14,115 nucleotides of DNA from HyVt-560 sp964577195 (lineage in GTDB: Bacteria; Pseudomonadota; Gammaproteobacteria; UWMA-0217). The position numbers were made by a program, and so were the translations under genes. Shown here in pieces: positions 1 through 7,925 of this stretch (within the stretch, counting starts at the first letter, position 1; each line of letters starts with the position of its first letter). The stretch spans positions 1-14,115 of the forward strand of contig CAZNYF010000077.1 in assembly GCA_964577195.1 (NCBI GenBank), written 5' to 3'. Under the pieces are notes generated by a model. The model was not told the origin of the DNA. It did no database searches and saw nothing but the letters and a program-made list of their open reading frames with translations.

Positions 1-166
1 ATTCTATGTACTAGCGCGAGACCATTCATCCCGAAATTTTAACAGCTGAAGAAATCCACAGCTCTCTATCGGAAATATTACAGGGATAAAGCGGAGAATC
101 ATTTTACGGTTTCAGAAAGGCTGGTATCTTCACGCGCTAGCGTTATAACAATAATAAAAACTGCGC
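1..166. other. Region upstream of the pilin operon
   Basis: No complete gene is visible here. All three forward frames are open at the left edge or open soon after it, and end within the first 90 bases. A short reading frame after the stop at 12-14 runs to a TAA at 87-89. It could be the tail of an upstream gene, but nothing in it is recognisable and the true frame is uncertain. An 8-bp inverted repeat, CTAGCGCG at 11-18 and CGCGCTAG at 133-140, brackets most of the region. The right copy lies inside the palindrome CGCTAGCG at 135-142. I see no clear hairpin-plus-T-run terminator. Confidence 0.4.
144..149 (+). promoter_or_regulatory. Possible -10 box of the minor pilin operon
   Basis: TATAAC matches the sigma-70 -10 consensus at five of six positions and lies 17 nt before the first pilin ATG. 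No good -35 hexamer sits 16-18 nt upstream, so the promoter would be weak or activator-dependent. The match could also be chance in an A/T-rich stretch. Confidence 0.25.
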
Positions 167-745
167 ATGAAACAAATAGAAAACGTCCGCGTTAATCAGG
201 CGGGATTTACGCTTATCGAACTCATATCGGCAATGGCAATAATGATGTTAATGGTCACTATTGCGGTTCCTAGCTTGTTGGATATGGTGAGAAATAATCG
301 CCAAAGCACCACGCTTAATGCTTTGTCGCATAGCTTTTATGCGGCTCGCAGTGAAGCGATATCGCGTGCGCAGGGGATTTCGTTGTGTCCTAGCAGCAAC
401 TTTTCAAGTTGCTCTGGGGGCACTACCTGGCAAAACGGTTGGATTATTTTTACCGACGCTGATCGCGATGGTGTGGTTGATTCGGGCGTTGATTCTGTGC
501 TGAAAGTATTTAATAAGCTGGGTGGTGCGGCTACGGTAACGGCATCAACCCGCGTCACTTACTCGCCGGTTGGCACAGTGCAGGCAGGTAGTGGTGCGAT
601 GACGCTGTGTGACAATCGGGGTGTCAATAGTGCGCGTGGCTTGAGGTTGGTAACGACAGGGTTTGTTGACTACCTGAAGGATACGGATGGTGACAATATT
701 GTGGATGATGGAGCGAGTTCACCAACGAACTTGAGTTGTACCTGA
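167..745 (+). CDS. fimT: FimT/FimU (GspH-type) minor pseudopilin
   Basis: A 192-residue type IV pilin-like protein of the GspH/FimT family, expected to join the minor-pilin complex that primes pilus assembly in the inner membrane. Prepilin peptidase should cut after Gly13, exposing Phe14. Glu18 is the conserved +5 glutamate (motif GFTLIEL), followed by a hydrophobic helix to about residue 36. The globular part has the family pattern GWIIFTDAD near residues 91-99 and cysteines at 74, 82, 148 and 191 that may pair. Residues 97-105 (DADRDGVVD) and 172-180 (DTDGDNIVD) resemble calcium-binding loops. No strong ribosome binding site precedes the ATG, but the 13-residue leader supports this start. 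It is the first gene of the operon and lies 19 nt before pilV. FimU and FimT are hard to separate by sequence, so the symbol is tentative. Confidence 0.85.
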   Translation: MKQIENVRVNQAGFTLIELISAMAIMMLMVTIAVPSLLDMVRNNRQSTTLNALSHSFYAARSEAISRAQGISLCPSSNFSSCSGGTTWQNGWIIFTDADRDGVVDSGVDSVLKVFNKLGGAATVTASTRVTYSPVGTVQAGSGAMTLCDNRGVNSARGLRLVTTGFVDYLKDTDGDNIVDDGASSPTNLSCT

Positions 746-750
746 TTTCT

Positions 751-758
751 AGAAGGAG
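751..758 (+). promoter_or_regulatory. Ribosome binding site fixing the TTG start of pilV
   Basis: AGAAGGAG is a strong Shine-Dalgarno sequence ending 6 nt before the TTG at 765. No ATG lies at suitable spacing in the pilV frame, so this site decides the non-ATG start. Confidence 0.75.
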
Positions 759-764
759 TTTAAT

Positions 765-1256
765 TTGAATACCGAGAATGGATTCTCAATGGTGGAGATT
801 TTGGTCAGCATGGTAGTGCTGTCAATTGGATTATTAGGTTTGGCGCGGCTTGAAGCACTCTCTACGCGAATGAATCAATCTGCCTACTTTCGGACTCAGG
901 CGAGCTTTTTTGCACAAGACATGATTGCAAGAATGCGTGCCAATCAGCCAGGCGTCGAAAATGCTGACTACAACGGTCTGCCCGACCCGCAAAGAGTTGC
1001 TGATTGCCTGACGACGACAGGCTGTAGCGGTACGGATTTAGCCAATAATGATGCGTTTGACTGGAATCTTGCTCTGGCTGCGACGCTGCCCTCCGGGCAA
1101 GGAACCGTTTGTGTAGACAGCACGCCTGAGGACGGCACAAATACGGCCGCCACTGGCTGTGATGGCATCGGTAACATTTCTGCTATTAAAGTCTGGTGGC
1201 TGGATGACCGCACCGGTAATGGATTGCTACGTTTCAGCACCAGTTTTCAGCCATGA
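765..1256 (+). CDS. pilV: Type IV pilus minor pilin PilV
   Basis: A 163-residue minor pilin of the PilV type, a member of the minor-pilin priming complex that interacts with PilW, PilX and PilY1. It starts at a TTG placed 6 nt after a strong AGAAGGAG. The leader is only six residues (MNTENG). Cleavage after Gly6 gives FSMVEILVSMVVLSIGLLGL, with Glu at +5 and the long hydrophobic helix typical of PilV. The family continuation ARLEALSTRMNQSAYFRTQA follows. A cysteine pair (DCLTTTGC, around residues 80-87) and two later cysteines may form disulfides. Its stop overlaps the pilW start as ATGA (1253-1256), indicating translational coupling. The family call is firm; its interaction role is known from Pseudomonas homologues. 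Confidence 0.9.
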   Translation: MNTENGFSMVEILVSMVVLSIGLLGLARLEALSTRMNQSAYFRTQASFFAQDMIARMRANQPGVENADYNGLPDPQRVADCLTTTGCSGTDLANNDAFDWNLALAATLPSGQGTVCVDSTPEDGTNTAATGCDGIGNISAIKVWWLDDRTGNGLLRFSTSFQP

Positions 1257-2056
1257 ATAAAATGATTTCTTCTTCCCGGTCATCACAGCGGGGTGTCAGC
1301 ATGGTTGAGCTGATGATCTCTGCAACTCTGGGGTTGATAGTGATGGCCGGGGTGACTCAAATCTACATTAATTCAAAACAAAGTCAGCGTAGTAACAATG
1401 CTGTTTTTCGATTGCAGGAGAATGGGCGTACCGCCATTTCCATAATGACCAACACTGCGCAGATGACGGGCTATATCGCTGATCCCAGTGCTTCTCCGGA
1501 TAGCGTATTTTCGGCCTCAGGCGCTTTTACTGTTGGAGCGGCGATTACGGCGACTAACAACGACAGTGATATCAACAACGACATCAAAGACAACACCGAT
1601 TGGTTTGTTGTTCGCTACCAGGGGAATTCCGATGACAATCTGGTACTCGATTGCATTGGTAATGCACTTCCTGATGCTGATCCCGCCTTTCCAAATGACG
1701 TTTTTCCGATGATTTTCGGTATCTCTGATGATAACCGGTTGTTCTGTGAACCTGGCTCCCTCGGTTCAAGTGCTCGCGTAACCATCGCCGATGGCGCAGA
1801 AGATCTGCAGGTGCTTTACGGGGTGGATTCAGATGCTGATCAAGCCGCTAATTTCTATGTGAGTGCTGATTCTGTCGCCGATTTTTCAACCGTCGTCAAT
1901 CTTAGAATAACCTTTTTGGTTCGCAGTAGAGACAGGGTAACAACCGGGCCTATGGCATTTACCTACAACGGCGTGACCACTACAGATCCCGGAGATCGAC
2001 GTATGCGATTCGTTTTTAATACCACCATCACGCTGAAAAATATTTCTAATGGGTAA
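1253..2056 (+). CDS. pilW: Type IV pilus minor pilin PilW
   Basis: A 267-residue PilW-family minor pilin, the largest of the pseudopilins here, as is usual for PilW. The leader ends at Gly14, and the mature protein begins VSMVELMISATLGLIVMAGV, with Glu at +5. The sequence FRLQENGRTAISIMTNTAQM (about residues 50-70) is characteristic of PilW proteins. An Asn/Asp-rich stretch near residues 100-115 and two cysteines (DCIGNA and LFCEPG) lie in the globular part. There is no Shine-Dalgarno sequence; its ATG overlaps the pilV stop, so coupled re-initiation is likely. Its last 8 nt overlap pilX. With PilX it is thought to bridge PilY1 to the pilus tip. Confidence 0.92.
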   Translation: MNKMISSSRSSQRGVSMVELMISATLGLIVMAGVTQIYINSKQSQRSNNAVFRLQENGRTAISIMTNTAQMTGYIADPSASPDSVFSASGAFTVGAAITATNNDSDINNDIKDNTDWFVVRYQGNSDDNLVLDCIGNALPDADPAFPNDVFPMIFGISDDNRLFCEPGSLGSSARVTIADGAEDLQVLYGVDSDADQAANFYVSADSVADFSTVVNLRITFLVRSRDRVTTGPMAFTYNGVTTTDPGDRRMRFVFNTTITLKNISNG

Positions 2057-2642
2057 TCATCAAATGTATCACTCGGGTTTTAGCCAACACAGACAATCTG
2101 GCGTGGTTCTGGTAGCTGGTCTGTTCTTTCTCATCGTGCTGACGTTGGTGGCTGTTGCGATGGTCAAGAATGTCACGCTACAGGAGAAAATTGCAGGTAA
2201 CGCTCGCGAGAAGTTAGTTTCATTTGAGGCGGCAGAGCTAGCGCTGAAAATATCCCGCAGACATTTGAATAGCAATCCCAAGGTGCTTGCCTTTTACCAC
2301 GCAACCGGCGACAACGCAGCATCAGGCCTTTACCCGGTAGATGCGAATGCTGCAGCCCAGCCGTGGGAAGCAAGCGACGCCTGGACCGGGGCGGCTTCGC
2401 TAGCCATCAGCGATACTCAAAATGTACCTGCCAATGTTCGTTTGTCGCAAGACGAAATTACCCAGCTCAAGCTGCATGATGCTCCACGTTACATGATCGG
2501 TTTAGTCGGAGAACAGGATATGGATGGTATGGATAGCGGAATCACGCAGAAGTTTTTTATTTTCTCCGCAACAGCACACGCTAATAGTGGGCTGCCAAAT
2601 ATAAAAACAACGCTGCAAGCCCGGGTTGTAGAAGCACTTTAG
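2049..2642 (+). CDS. pilX: Type IV pilus minor pilin PilX
   Basis: A 197-residue PilX-family pseudopilin. The leader ends at Gly18, and the mature N-terminus is VVLVAGLFFLIVLTLVAVAM. There is no glutamate at +5, as in Pseudomonas PilX and GspK, which fits a position at the very tip of the pilus. The next segment, VTLQEKIAGNAREKLVSFEAA (residues 44-64), is the PilX signature. The ATG at 2049 overlaps pilW by 8 nt and has no Shine-Dalgarno sequence. An in-frame ATG at 2064 would give a 13-residue leader and is equally possible. The stop TAG shares a base with the proposed GTG of pilY1 (TAGTG). Assignment to PilX is firm; the exact start is not. Confidence 0.9.
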   Translation: MGNHQMYHSGFSQHRQSGVVLVAGLFFLIVLTLVAVAMVKNVTLQEKIAGNAREKLVSFEAAELALKISRRHLNSNPKVLAFYHATGDNAASGLYPVDANAAAQPWEASDAWTGAASLAISDTQNVPANVRLSQDEITQLKLHDAPRYMIGLVGEQDMDGMDSGITQKFFIFSATAHANSGLPNIKTTLQARVVEAL

Positions 2643-5600
2643 TGGCTAGAATAATGACTGGAAATATGAAATTAAACCTGATTTTTTTGAGAATCGCCTT
2701 GCTGGTGACACTCGGATTTCCTACGTTGGTATCGGCTAGTGGTGAAGTGTCGGTTATCTATACAGAAGAAGAAAAAGGATCGGAGAATGCTGCCTTTAAC
2801 CAGTACATAACGGATGGAAAGGATTATCGTTGGGGGGTAGGGCGCAACCTGAAAATTACTGGGTTTAGATACAACGATAAGGATTACGATTACCGCTCTG
2901 TTGCCAATAGTGTCGTGATTCGACGCATCGATAATGATGAGTCAACCGGGGAACGGTGCGCTCTTTTTGCTGAACGCGATGGCAGTAATAACCGGCGATT
3001 TCTTCCTGACTATCCTGATGATGGTACTGGCTCCGGAAACTGCGATCTGGCCGAGGTCATGGGCGGTAGAATCATCAACAGAGGTGTGCTGGATTTATTC
3101 GCTAATGCTGAAAACTCTTATGGCAGTCACAAAAATATTGAAAGAGTGGATTTCATTACCTCCGGCGGAATTGTGGCACCGATTGATGCTGATGATCTTT
3201 CTGAAGCGGGTCATGTTGCCACCGAAAAGTCAGGGAATAATCCCGTTCAGATCGCCGCAATTTTAAGCCTGGATATTGGTGGCGACCCTGCGAAATATGG
3301 CCCCTTAGTGATGGTTAACCCTAGAAGCAAAAAATGTTCAGGGGTTTGCTATGGGAAAACCAATATCCGTACCCATAATTCATTCCTGGCCAATGAAGAG
3401 CATGCACCGCAAAGCGGTGTTTACTATACGGGAAAAGCGCATAGGGAATACCTGGGGATGGCATTCATCTCGCTGGAAGATCTGGGGATTACCGCTGGGC
3501 AGACATACTACGGTTTTTCATATTTCGGGACTGATGTCGATGCGGATCTTCATGATCTGACGGATCCGGGAAGTTTTCCACTGGATTCCGAAGGTCAGAC
3601 TGTGAATGGTCCGGGCCAGGCGGATGTTTATGGTGGCACTGCTGGTGTATTCGTCGAGGAAAATGTAGCGATTGAGGTGCCTGATGCGGAAGGTGACGGT
3701 GATCCGGAAGGTGACGGTGATCCAGAAGGTGACGGCGATCCGGAAGGTGACGGCGATCCGGAAGGTGATGGTGATCCGAAAAGTGACGGTGATCCAGAAG
3801 GTGACGGTGATCCGGAAGGTGACGGTGATCCAGAGAATGATTCTCAGGTTCTAATAGCGCCCAATATGATGATCATCTTCGGTAATGCTTATTCCATGAA
3901 CAGGGAAATGGATGATCAGTCATACCCGAATCTGGATGTTAATGATGATGGTGGTACCTATGATGAAGCATTTCGATTTAATGACAATGCCTATGAGAAC
4001 AATCCAGCCGATGGAGATGCAGGGCAACCGATCAATTTAAGCCTCTTCGCAAACCGTCCCTCATCCAAACTTTATCTGTCGAAACAGGCATTTAAGACCA
4101 TCCTTGAGAATGACGCGTTATCTGCGGATATTAATCTTGGGATTGCTACTTTTCGGCAGACTTTTGGGTTGCGTATGTCTACCGAAGTAGTGCACTGGAA
4201 TTCTTCCTGGCCCGAGATTTATCCCGATGGCGGAAAACCGGGGAATTTCGCCATTACCCGCAATGATCCGGTTGATCCGGCCAGCCCGCATCAGCAGTAT
4301 CCGAGCGGTAACCCCATTTACACAGCATCAACCCCTGAGAAAAATAGTTTCTCTCAGGATCCACAAAACTTCTCTTATTTAAGGTGGTCAGGTCAGTGGT
4401 TACCATGGGAGTCAGCGGCGACTTACACGCCCTGGGGGGAAGATGCGCCAATTCCTTGTGCATATCCGTACACAGGCGGCCCTCGTTATGGAAAACCGGC
4501 ATTAGGTAGCAGTTATTATGAATCTGGAAGAAGCGTTTTTGATGATGACTCTGCGACCTATCTAAGCGAAACCAATAATCAGGGCGGCCTTCCGCTGGAG
4601 TTTAATCTTAACCCGGATGCGCAAGATCAGGTGTATACCGCAACCAATTGTAATGGAGGAAGCGTTAGCTGGCCTTGGGGCATCCACCAGAGTAGCCGTG
4701 CGCGTAGCGCTGAAGAAGCTGCTGCAGGTACGCCAGTGATAAAACACCGTTTTTGTAAGGCCTATTATAAATCACAGCAGAATATCTTTGAGGCGTACTA
4801 CACGGGCGATCGAGTTTTCCAGAACTCGTATCCCGGTAAATGGGGTGGCTACCACGTCCATTATCAAACGCCAGGAACCTATCTCTACTATGACGATCAA
4901 CTCATGTACGACCGTTTCGGTACAGATCGCTCCAGTGCTAATTATAATACCTCTTGCCAGGTGGAGCCTTTTACACGCGAAGTCATTCGGCAAAATATTG
5001 AAGTCAGTCATGAGCTGAAGCCGACGGGACCCTACGCGAACAATGCCGGCAATACCGAAGCATTTTTCTCTCTCAACTCGCACTACTTCGAGGGCGAGTG
5101 GAATGCTGTAGCTGGCGCAGATCGTGGTGCGCTCACCGGTTGGTCAGGAGAAACATCCTATCTTTATAACTGGGATGATGGCAGTGAAAGCATGACCGCC
5201 AGCTATCCTTCAGGAGTCGCCGATCCTTGTCGTTCTGATCGTGATCTTTGTCCTGATACACTGGATGCCGATGATTCGGACAAGCTACATCGATACGTCA
5301 AAACAATGGGCGCCGACAAACCCGATAATTCACGTCATATGGGTGTATTTTTGGATCTGCCAGACCCGGAAGCAGGATATATTGATAACCGTGAATTACT
5401 CGAAAACTTCATGGGGTATCAGCAGATGGATCAAAGCGGCCTTGACTACGACCCCATTGACCAGAGCATTTCAAATGACAAAGGCGTCACCACTGCGACG
5501 CTGAGCTGGTATTCAAATCAATCACCTATTTATCAATCACTGTTTAGTTCACTGGCCTATTTCACCGCGTATAAAGATGCGGATCCCTATGATGCCTGTG

Positions 5601-7645
5601 GACGCAGCAACAACATTCTGCTGTTTTATGATGGCAAAGAAGATGGCCGCTGGGTTGAAGATGAAAATGGTTATAAAATTTATGCCAGCCCGGAAGAAAT
5701 GGCGGCACGTCTCAAAGATGAGCTGGACGTCAATGTCTACGTCATCATCCTCTCCAATAACGCTGGGGATATCAGTCAAGCTGACCTGATTGCGAATGCT
5801 GGAGGCACTGAGGAAGCCATCGCCGTTGGAACAATTGGCGCATTGGAAGATGCGCTGGAAACGGTCTTTGCTGTGCTTAAAACCAAGGCAAGCGAGGCGC
5901 CACCCTTCATACCGCCAATCTCAAAAGCAGATGATCTGGTGTTCGAAGTTCAGGATCGATTTAATCCCGACTCGGGTCAGTTAGTGGCATACAAATTAAA
6001 TGTTGCCGGCACAGTGGTTGATCAAAATGCCACAGTTGTTACCGGTGATGACAGCAGTATTGAGCCTGTCTGGTTGGCAGATGACGGTAGCAATATGACG
6101 GTGAACTCTCGTAAAGCACGTCTATGGTCAACCAACAGCGGCGGTACACTGGTCAATTTTTATACTGATCTGGATGCTGCGGCTTTTGTCGCTGGCGGCG
6201 ATCCCAGCGTGGATACGATTCGCGAATACACCATGGATCCCGCTTACAATGATGGAATCTATCTGGGTGGGCGTAAAAATGGTGCATTAATTGGCTCAAT
6301 AGGCAAAGCCCAGCCCATCAAAATTAGTCCGCCAAGAGATGCGCACTTGTTCGGTGACGCCGATTATCTTACTTACATCGCGACCCATAAAGACCGAAAC
6401 GAGCTAGTCTTGTTTACCTCTCAGGATGGGTTTTTGTATGCAGTCGATGCCAGCAGTGGAGAGCTCAAATGGGGTTGGATACCACGCCAGTTTGTCAGTG
6501 ATCTCAAAGACTACACGCAATTTGATAATCGCAATCATTTTGCCGGGCACTTTACCATCGTCGATGCCAAAGACAGCAGCGGCAATTATGCAACCTACGT
6601 GGTTGGCTCAGCTGAAGATGGGAAATTGCATTACACATTAAAACTAGATCACGATGGTGACGATCTTCAGCCAGCTGGCAATTCTCTAGTGTGGGAGTAT
6701 CTCGCCGCCAAGGGCACACCCAACAATGCTGCTCCAATCATTTGGCGAGGGACTGACGGCATCACCTATGTGATCTATGTAAACGGTGTGGAAACCAATA
6801 CCAACACCACCCGTACCTTAACCATTCGTGATATCACCGATCCAACCTCGGCACCGCTGACCTGGGCGCTAACAGAAAGTGATGGCACGAGCTGGCGTAT
6901 CGCCTCTGATCCTCTGGTGGTTAAAGAAAAAGATGCAAAAACCTATCTTTATTTTGGTAGCACAGAAGGGAATTTACACCGTCTTGAGTGGAGTGGATAT
7001 GCCGCCGGTGGCAATGGTTCCCTTAGTAGAGACAGTAATTTCGAAGCTGGAGCAGAGCTTGGAGCAACGGATATTATTCGGCACATTGGCTACGCGCGAT
7101 ACAAAGGTGCGCAATATCTGCGGGTGCAATCTGATACACGGTTAACCGTACTAAAACGTAGCACCACTGCTGATGACTGGGATAAAAACTGGAGTACCTT
7201 TGTTGGCGGTGCAAAAAATTATTTACCAACTCCGAGCTTAACCACCAAGCTCCAGCATTTACCGGCAAACAGTGAAATTAGCGCAGAGGCATTGATTCTT
7301 CTAGGTGCGGTGATATTGCCGGTTTATGAGGCCACAGCCGGTGGAAATGCCTGCTCGAGCGGGACTGGAAAGTTTTACTTTTTTGATTTAGAAAATGGAT
7401 TATTTCCCAATAATAGGTTCATTCTAAATGGTGCGCTGATGGCGGATAGTGATGCAGCAAGTCCAGATCAGCTAGGCTCAAATAATCCGGTGATAACCAT
7501 TGGGAAAGGCCGTGCTCACAACCCGCAGTTTTCAGTTTTTGCTGGAGAAATGAGTGTTTATGGGCATACGCAAGGGTCTGGTTTTATCAATTTCAAACTC
7601 AACCAGTCACAAACCGGTGCTCAATCGTGGCGAGAAATTCGTTAA
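2642..7645 (+). CDS. pilY1: PilY1-type pilus tip adhesin with an extra N-terminal module
   Basis: Up to 1667 residues, much longer than Pseudomonas PilY1 (about 1160). PilY1 sits at the pilus tip, promotes extension, and acts in adhesion and surface sensing. A GTG at 2642 overlaps the pilX stop. In-frame ATGs at 2654 and 2666 are alternatives; from 2666 the protein opens directly with a signal peptide ending near VSA (residue 32). Visible order: a unique N-terminal part (about 33-349); an acidic GDGDPE repeat (350-397); a vWA-like region (about 405-1090) starting MMIIFGNAYSMN and containing NILLFYDG (991-998) and DVNVYVIILSNN; then a C-terminal PilY1 beta-propeller (about 1220-1667) with DGFLYAVDASSGELKWGWIP (1262-1281) and ending SWREIR. 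The vWA metal motif DxSxS reads GNAYS. The C-terminal half makes the PilY1 call firm; the role of the N-terminal part is unknown. Confidence 0.92.
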   Translation: MARIMTGNMKLNLIFLRIALLVTLGFPTLVSASGEVSVIYTEEEKGSENAAFNQYITDGKDYRWGVGRNLKITGFRYNDKDYDYRSVANSVVIRRIDNDESTGERCALFAERDGSNNRRFLPDYPDDGTGSGNCDLAEVMGGRIINRGVLDLFANAENSYGSHKNIERVDFITSGGIVAPIDADDLSEAGHVATEKSGNNPVQIAAILSLDIGGDPAKYGPLVMVNPRSKKCSGVCYGKTNIRTHNSFLANEEHAPQSGVYYTGKAHREYLGMAFISLEDLGITAGQTYYGFSYFGTDVDADLHDLTDPGSFPLDSEGQTVNGPGQADVYGGTAGVFVEENVAIEVPDAEGDGDPEGDGDPEGDGDPEGDGDPEGDGDPKSDGDPEGDGDPEGDGDPENDSQVLIAPNMMIIFGNAYSMNREMDDQSYPNLDVNDDGGTYDEAFRFNDNAYENNPADGDAGQPINLSLFANRPSSKLYLSKQAFKTILENDALSADINLGIATFRQTFGLRMSTEVVHWNSSWPEIYPDGGKPGNFAITRNDPVDPASPHQQYPSGNPIYTASTPEKNSFSQDPQNFSYLRWSGQWLPWESAATYTPWGEDAPIPCAYPYTGGPRYGKPALGSSYYESGRSVFDDDSATYLSETNNQGGLPLEFNLNPDAQDQVYTATNCNGGSVSWPWGIHQSSRARSAEEAAAGTPVIKHRFCKAYYKSQQNIFEAYYTGDRVFQNSYPGKWGGYHVHYQTPGTYLYYDDQLMYDRFGTDRSSANYNTSCQVEPFTREVIRQNIEVSHELKPTGPYANNAGNTEAFFSLNSHYFEGEWNAVAGADRGALTGWSGETSYLYNWDDGSESMTASYPSGVADPCRSDRDLCPDTLDADDSDKLHRYVKTMGADKPDNSRHMGVFLDLPDPEAGYIDNRELLENFMGYQQMDQSGLDYDPIDQSISNDKGVTTATLSWYSNQSPIYQSLFSSLAYFTAYKDADPYDACGRSNNILLFYDGKEDGRWVEDENGYKIYASPEEMAARLKDELDVNVYVIILSNNAGDISQADLIANAGGTEEAIAVGTIGALEDALETVFAVLKTKASEAPPFIPPISKADDLVFEVQDRFNPDSGQLVAYKLNVAGTVVDQNATVVTGDDSSIEPVWLADDGSNMTVNSRKARLWSTNSGGTLVNFYTDLDAAAFVAGGDPSVDTIREYTMDPAYNDGIYLGGRKNGALIGSIGKAQPIKISPPRDAHLFGDADYLTYIATHKDRNELVLFTSQDGFLYAVDASSGELKWGWIPRQFVSDLKDYTQFDNRNHFAGHFTIVDAKDSSGNYATYVVGSAEDGKLHYTLKLDHDGDDLQPAGNSLVWEYLAAKGTPNNAAPIIWRGTDGITYVIYVNGVETNTNTTRTLTIRDITDPTSAPLTWALTESDGTSWRIASDPLVVKEKDAKTYLYFGSTEGNLHRLEWSGYAAGGNGSLSRDSNFEAGAELGATDIIRHIGYARYKGAQYLRVQSDTRLTVLKRSTTADDWDKNWSTFVGGAKNYLPTPSLTTKLQHLPANSEISAEALILLGAVILPVYEATAGGNACSSGTGKFYFFDLENGLFPNNRFILNGALMADSDAASPDQLGSNNPVITIGKGRAHNPQFSVFAGEMSVYGHTQGSGFINFKLNQSQTGAQSWREIR
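3689..3832 (+). repeat. Eight 18-bp tandem repeats in pilY1 encoding (E/K)(G/S)DGDP
   Basis: Eight head-to-tail units of GAAGGTGACGGTGATCCG or close variants. They encode EGDGDP five times, KSDGDP once (unit 6, from 3779), then EGDGDP twice. Units differ mainly at third codon positions (GGT/GGC, GAC/GAT, CCG/CCA). The protein segment, residues 350-397, is highly acidic, Gly/Pro-rich and probably extended. It forms a hinge between the N-terminal module and the vWA-like region and may bind calcium through its DGD groups. Because the unit is 18 bp, copy-number changes keep the frame. Confidence 0.97.
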
Positions 7646-7661
7646 TTACAGAAACCTGACT

Positions 7662-7925
7662 ATGAAAATAATGATGACAATAGCCTTAAGCCTGTTAGTG
7701 GCTCAAACGTTGCAAGCACAGGAAAAGGCAAAACTAGAAACTAAAATCGAGCGTAGCGCGAATAAAAATCAAGCGACCGTAACAATTACCAATCCGTCAC
7801 TACCGCGGATGCCGATCCAGCGGTCTGAACAAATGGGTGGAGATCATCAGGACGAATACCGTCGTTACGAGATTGAAGATCACGATCACCTCCCGCAAAA
7901 ATCAGGTAGTAGCATTTCCAAGTAG
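7662..7925 (+). CDS. Small secreted protein in the pilY2 position
   Basis: An 87-residue protein with a signal peptide: MKIMMTIALSLLVAQTLQA, with likely cleavage after Ala19. The mature part is about 68 residues, charged and without cysteines, with an acidic/His stretch (DHQDEYRRYEIEDHDH, about residues 61-76). I recognise no domain. It starts 16 nt after the pilY1 stop, so it is very likely in the same transcript. Pseudomonas has the small gene pilY2 at this position, which makes a pilY2-like role a positional guess only. No good Shine-Dalgarno sequence precedes the ATG. The final codons lie in a 12-bp direct repeat that introduces the stop. Without one 13-bp unit the frame would run 20 codons further, so the present C-terminus may be shortened. 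Confidence 0.65.
   Translation: MKIMMTIALSLLVAQTLQAQEKAKLETKIERSANKNQATVTITNPSLPRMPIQRSEQMGGDHQDEYRRYEIEDHDHLPQKSGSSISK

Noticed and set aside
121..137. Sigma-54 promoter before the first pilin gene
   Set aside because: A GG and a GC are present, but their spacing is 11 rather than 10 nt, and the flanking bases do not fit TGGCAC-N5-TTGC.
3689..3832. CRISPR-like array
   Set aside because: The units are contiguous 18-bp tandem copies without spacers and lie in frame within pilY1.
3672..3854. Plus-strand open frame over the 18-bp repeats
   Set aside because: It is a repetitive out-of-frame shadow of the GDGDPE repeat in pilY1, with no start signal of its own.
4772..5083. Minus-strand frame of 103 codons inside pilY1
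   Set aside because: The pilY1 frame is continuous through this region. The reverse frame has no ribosome binding site and no recognisable motif.
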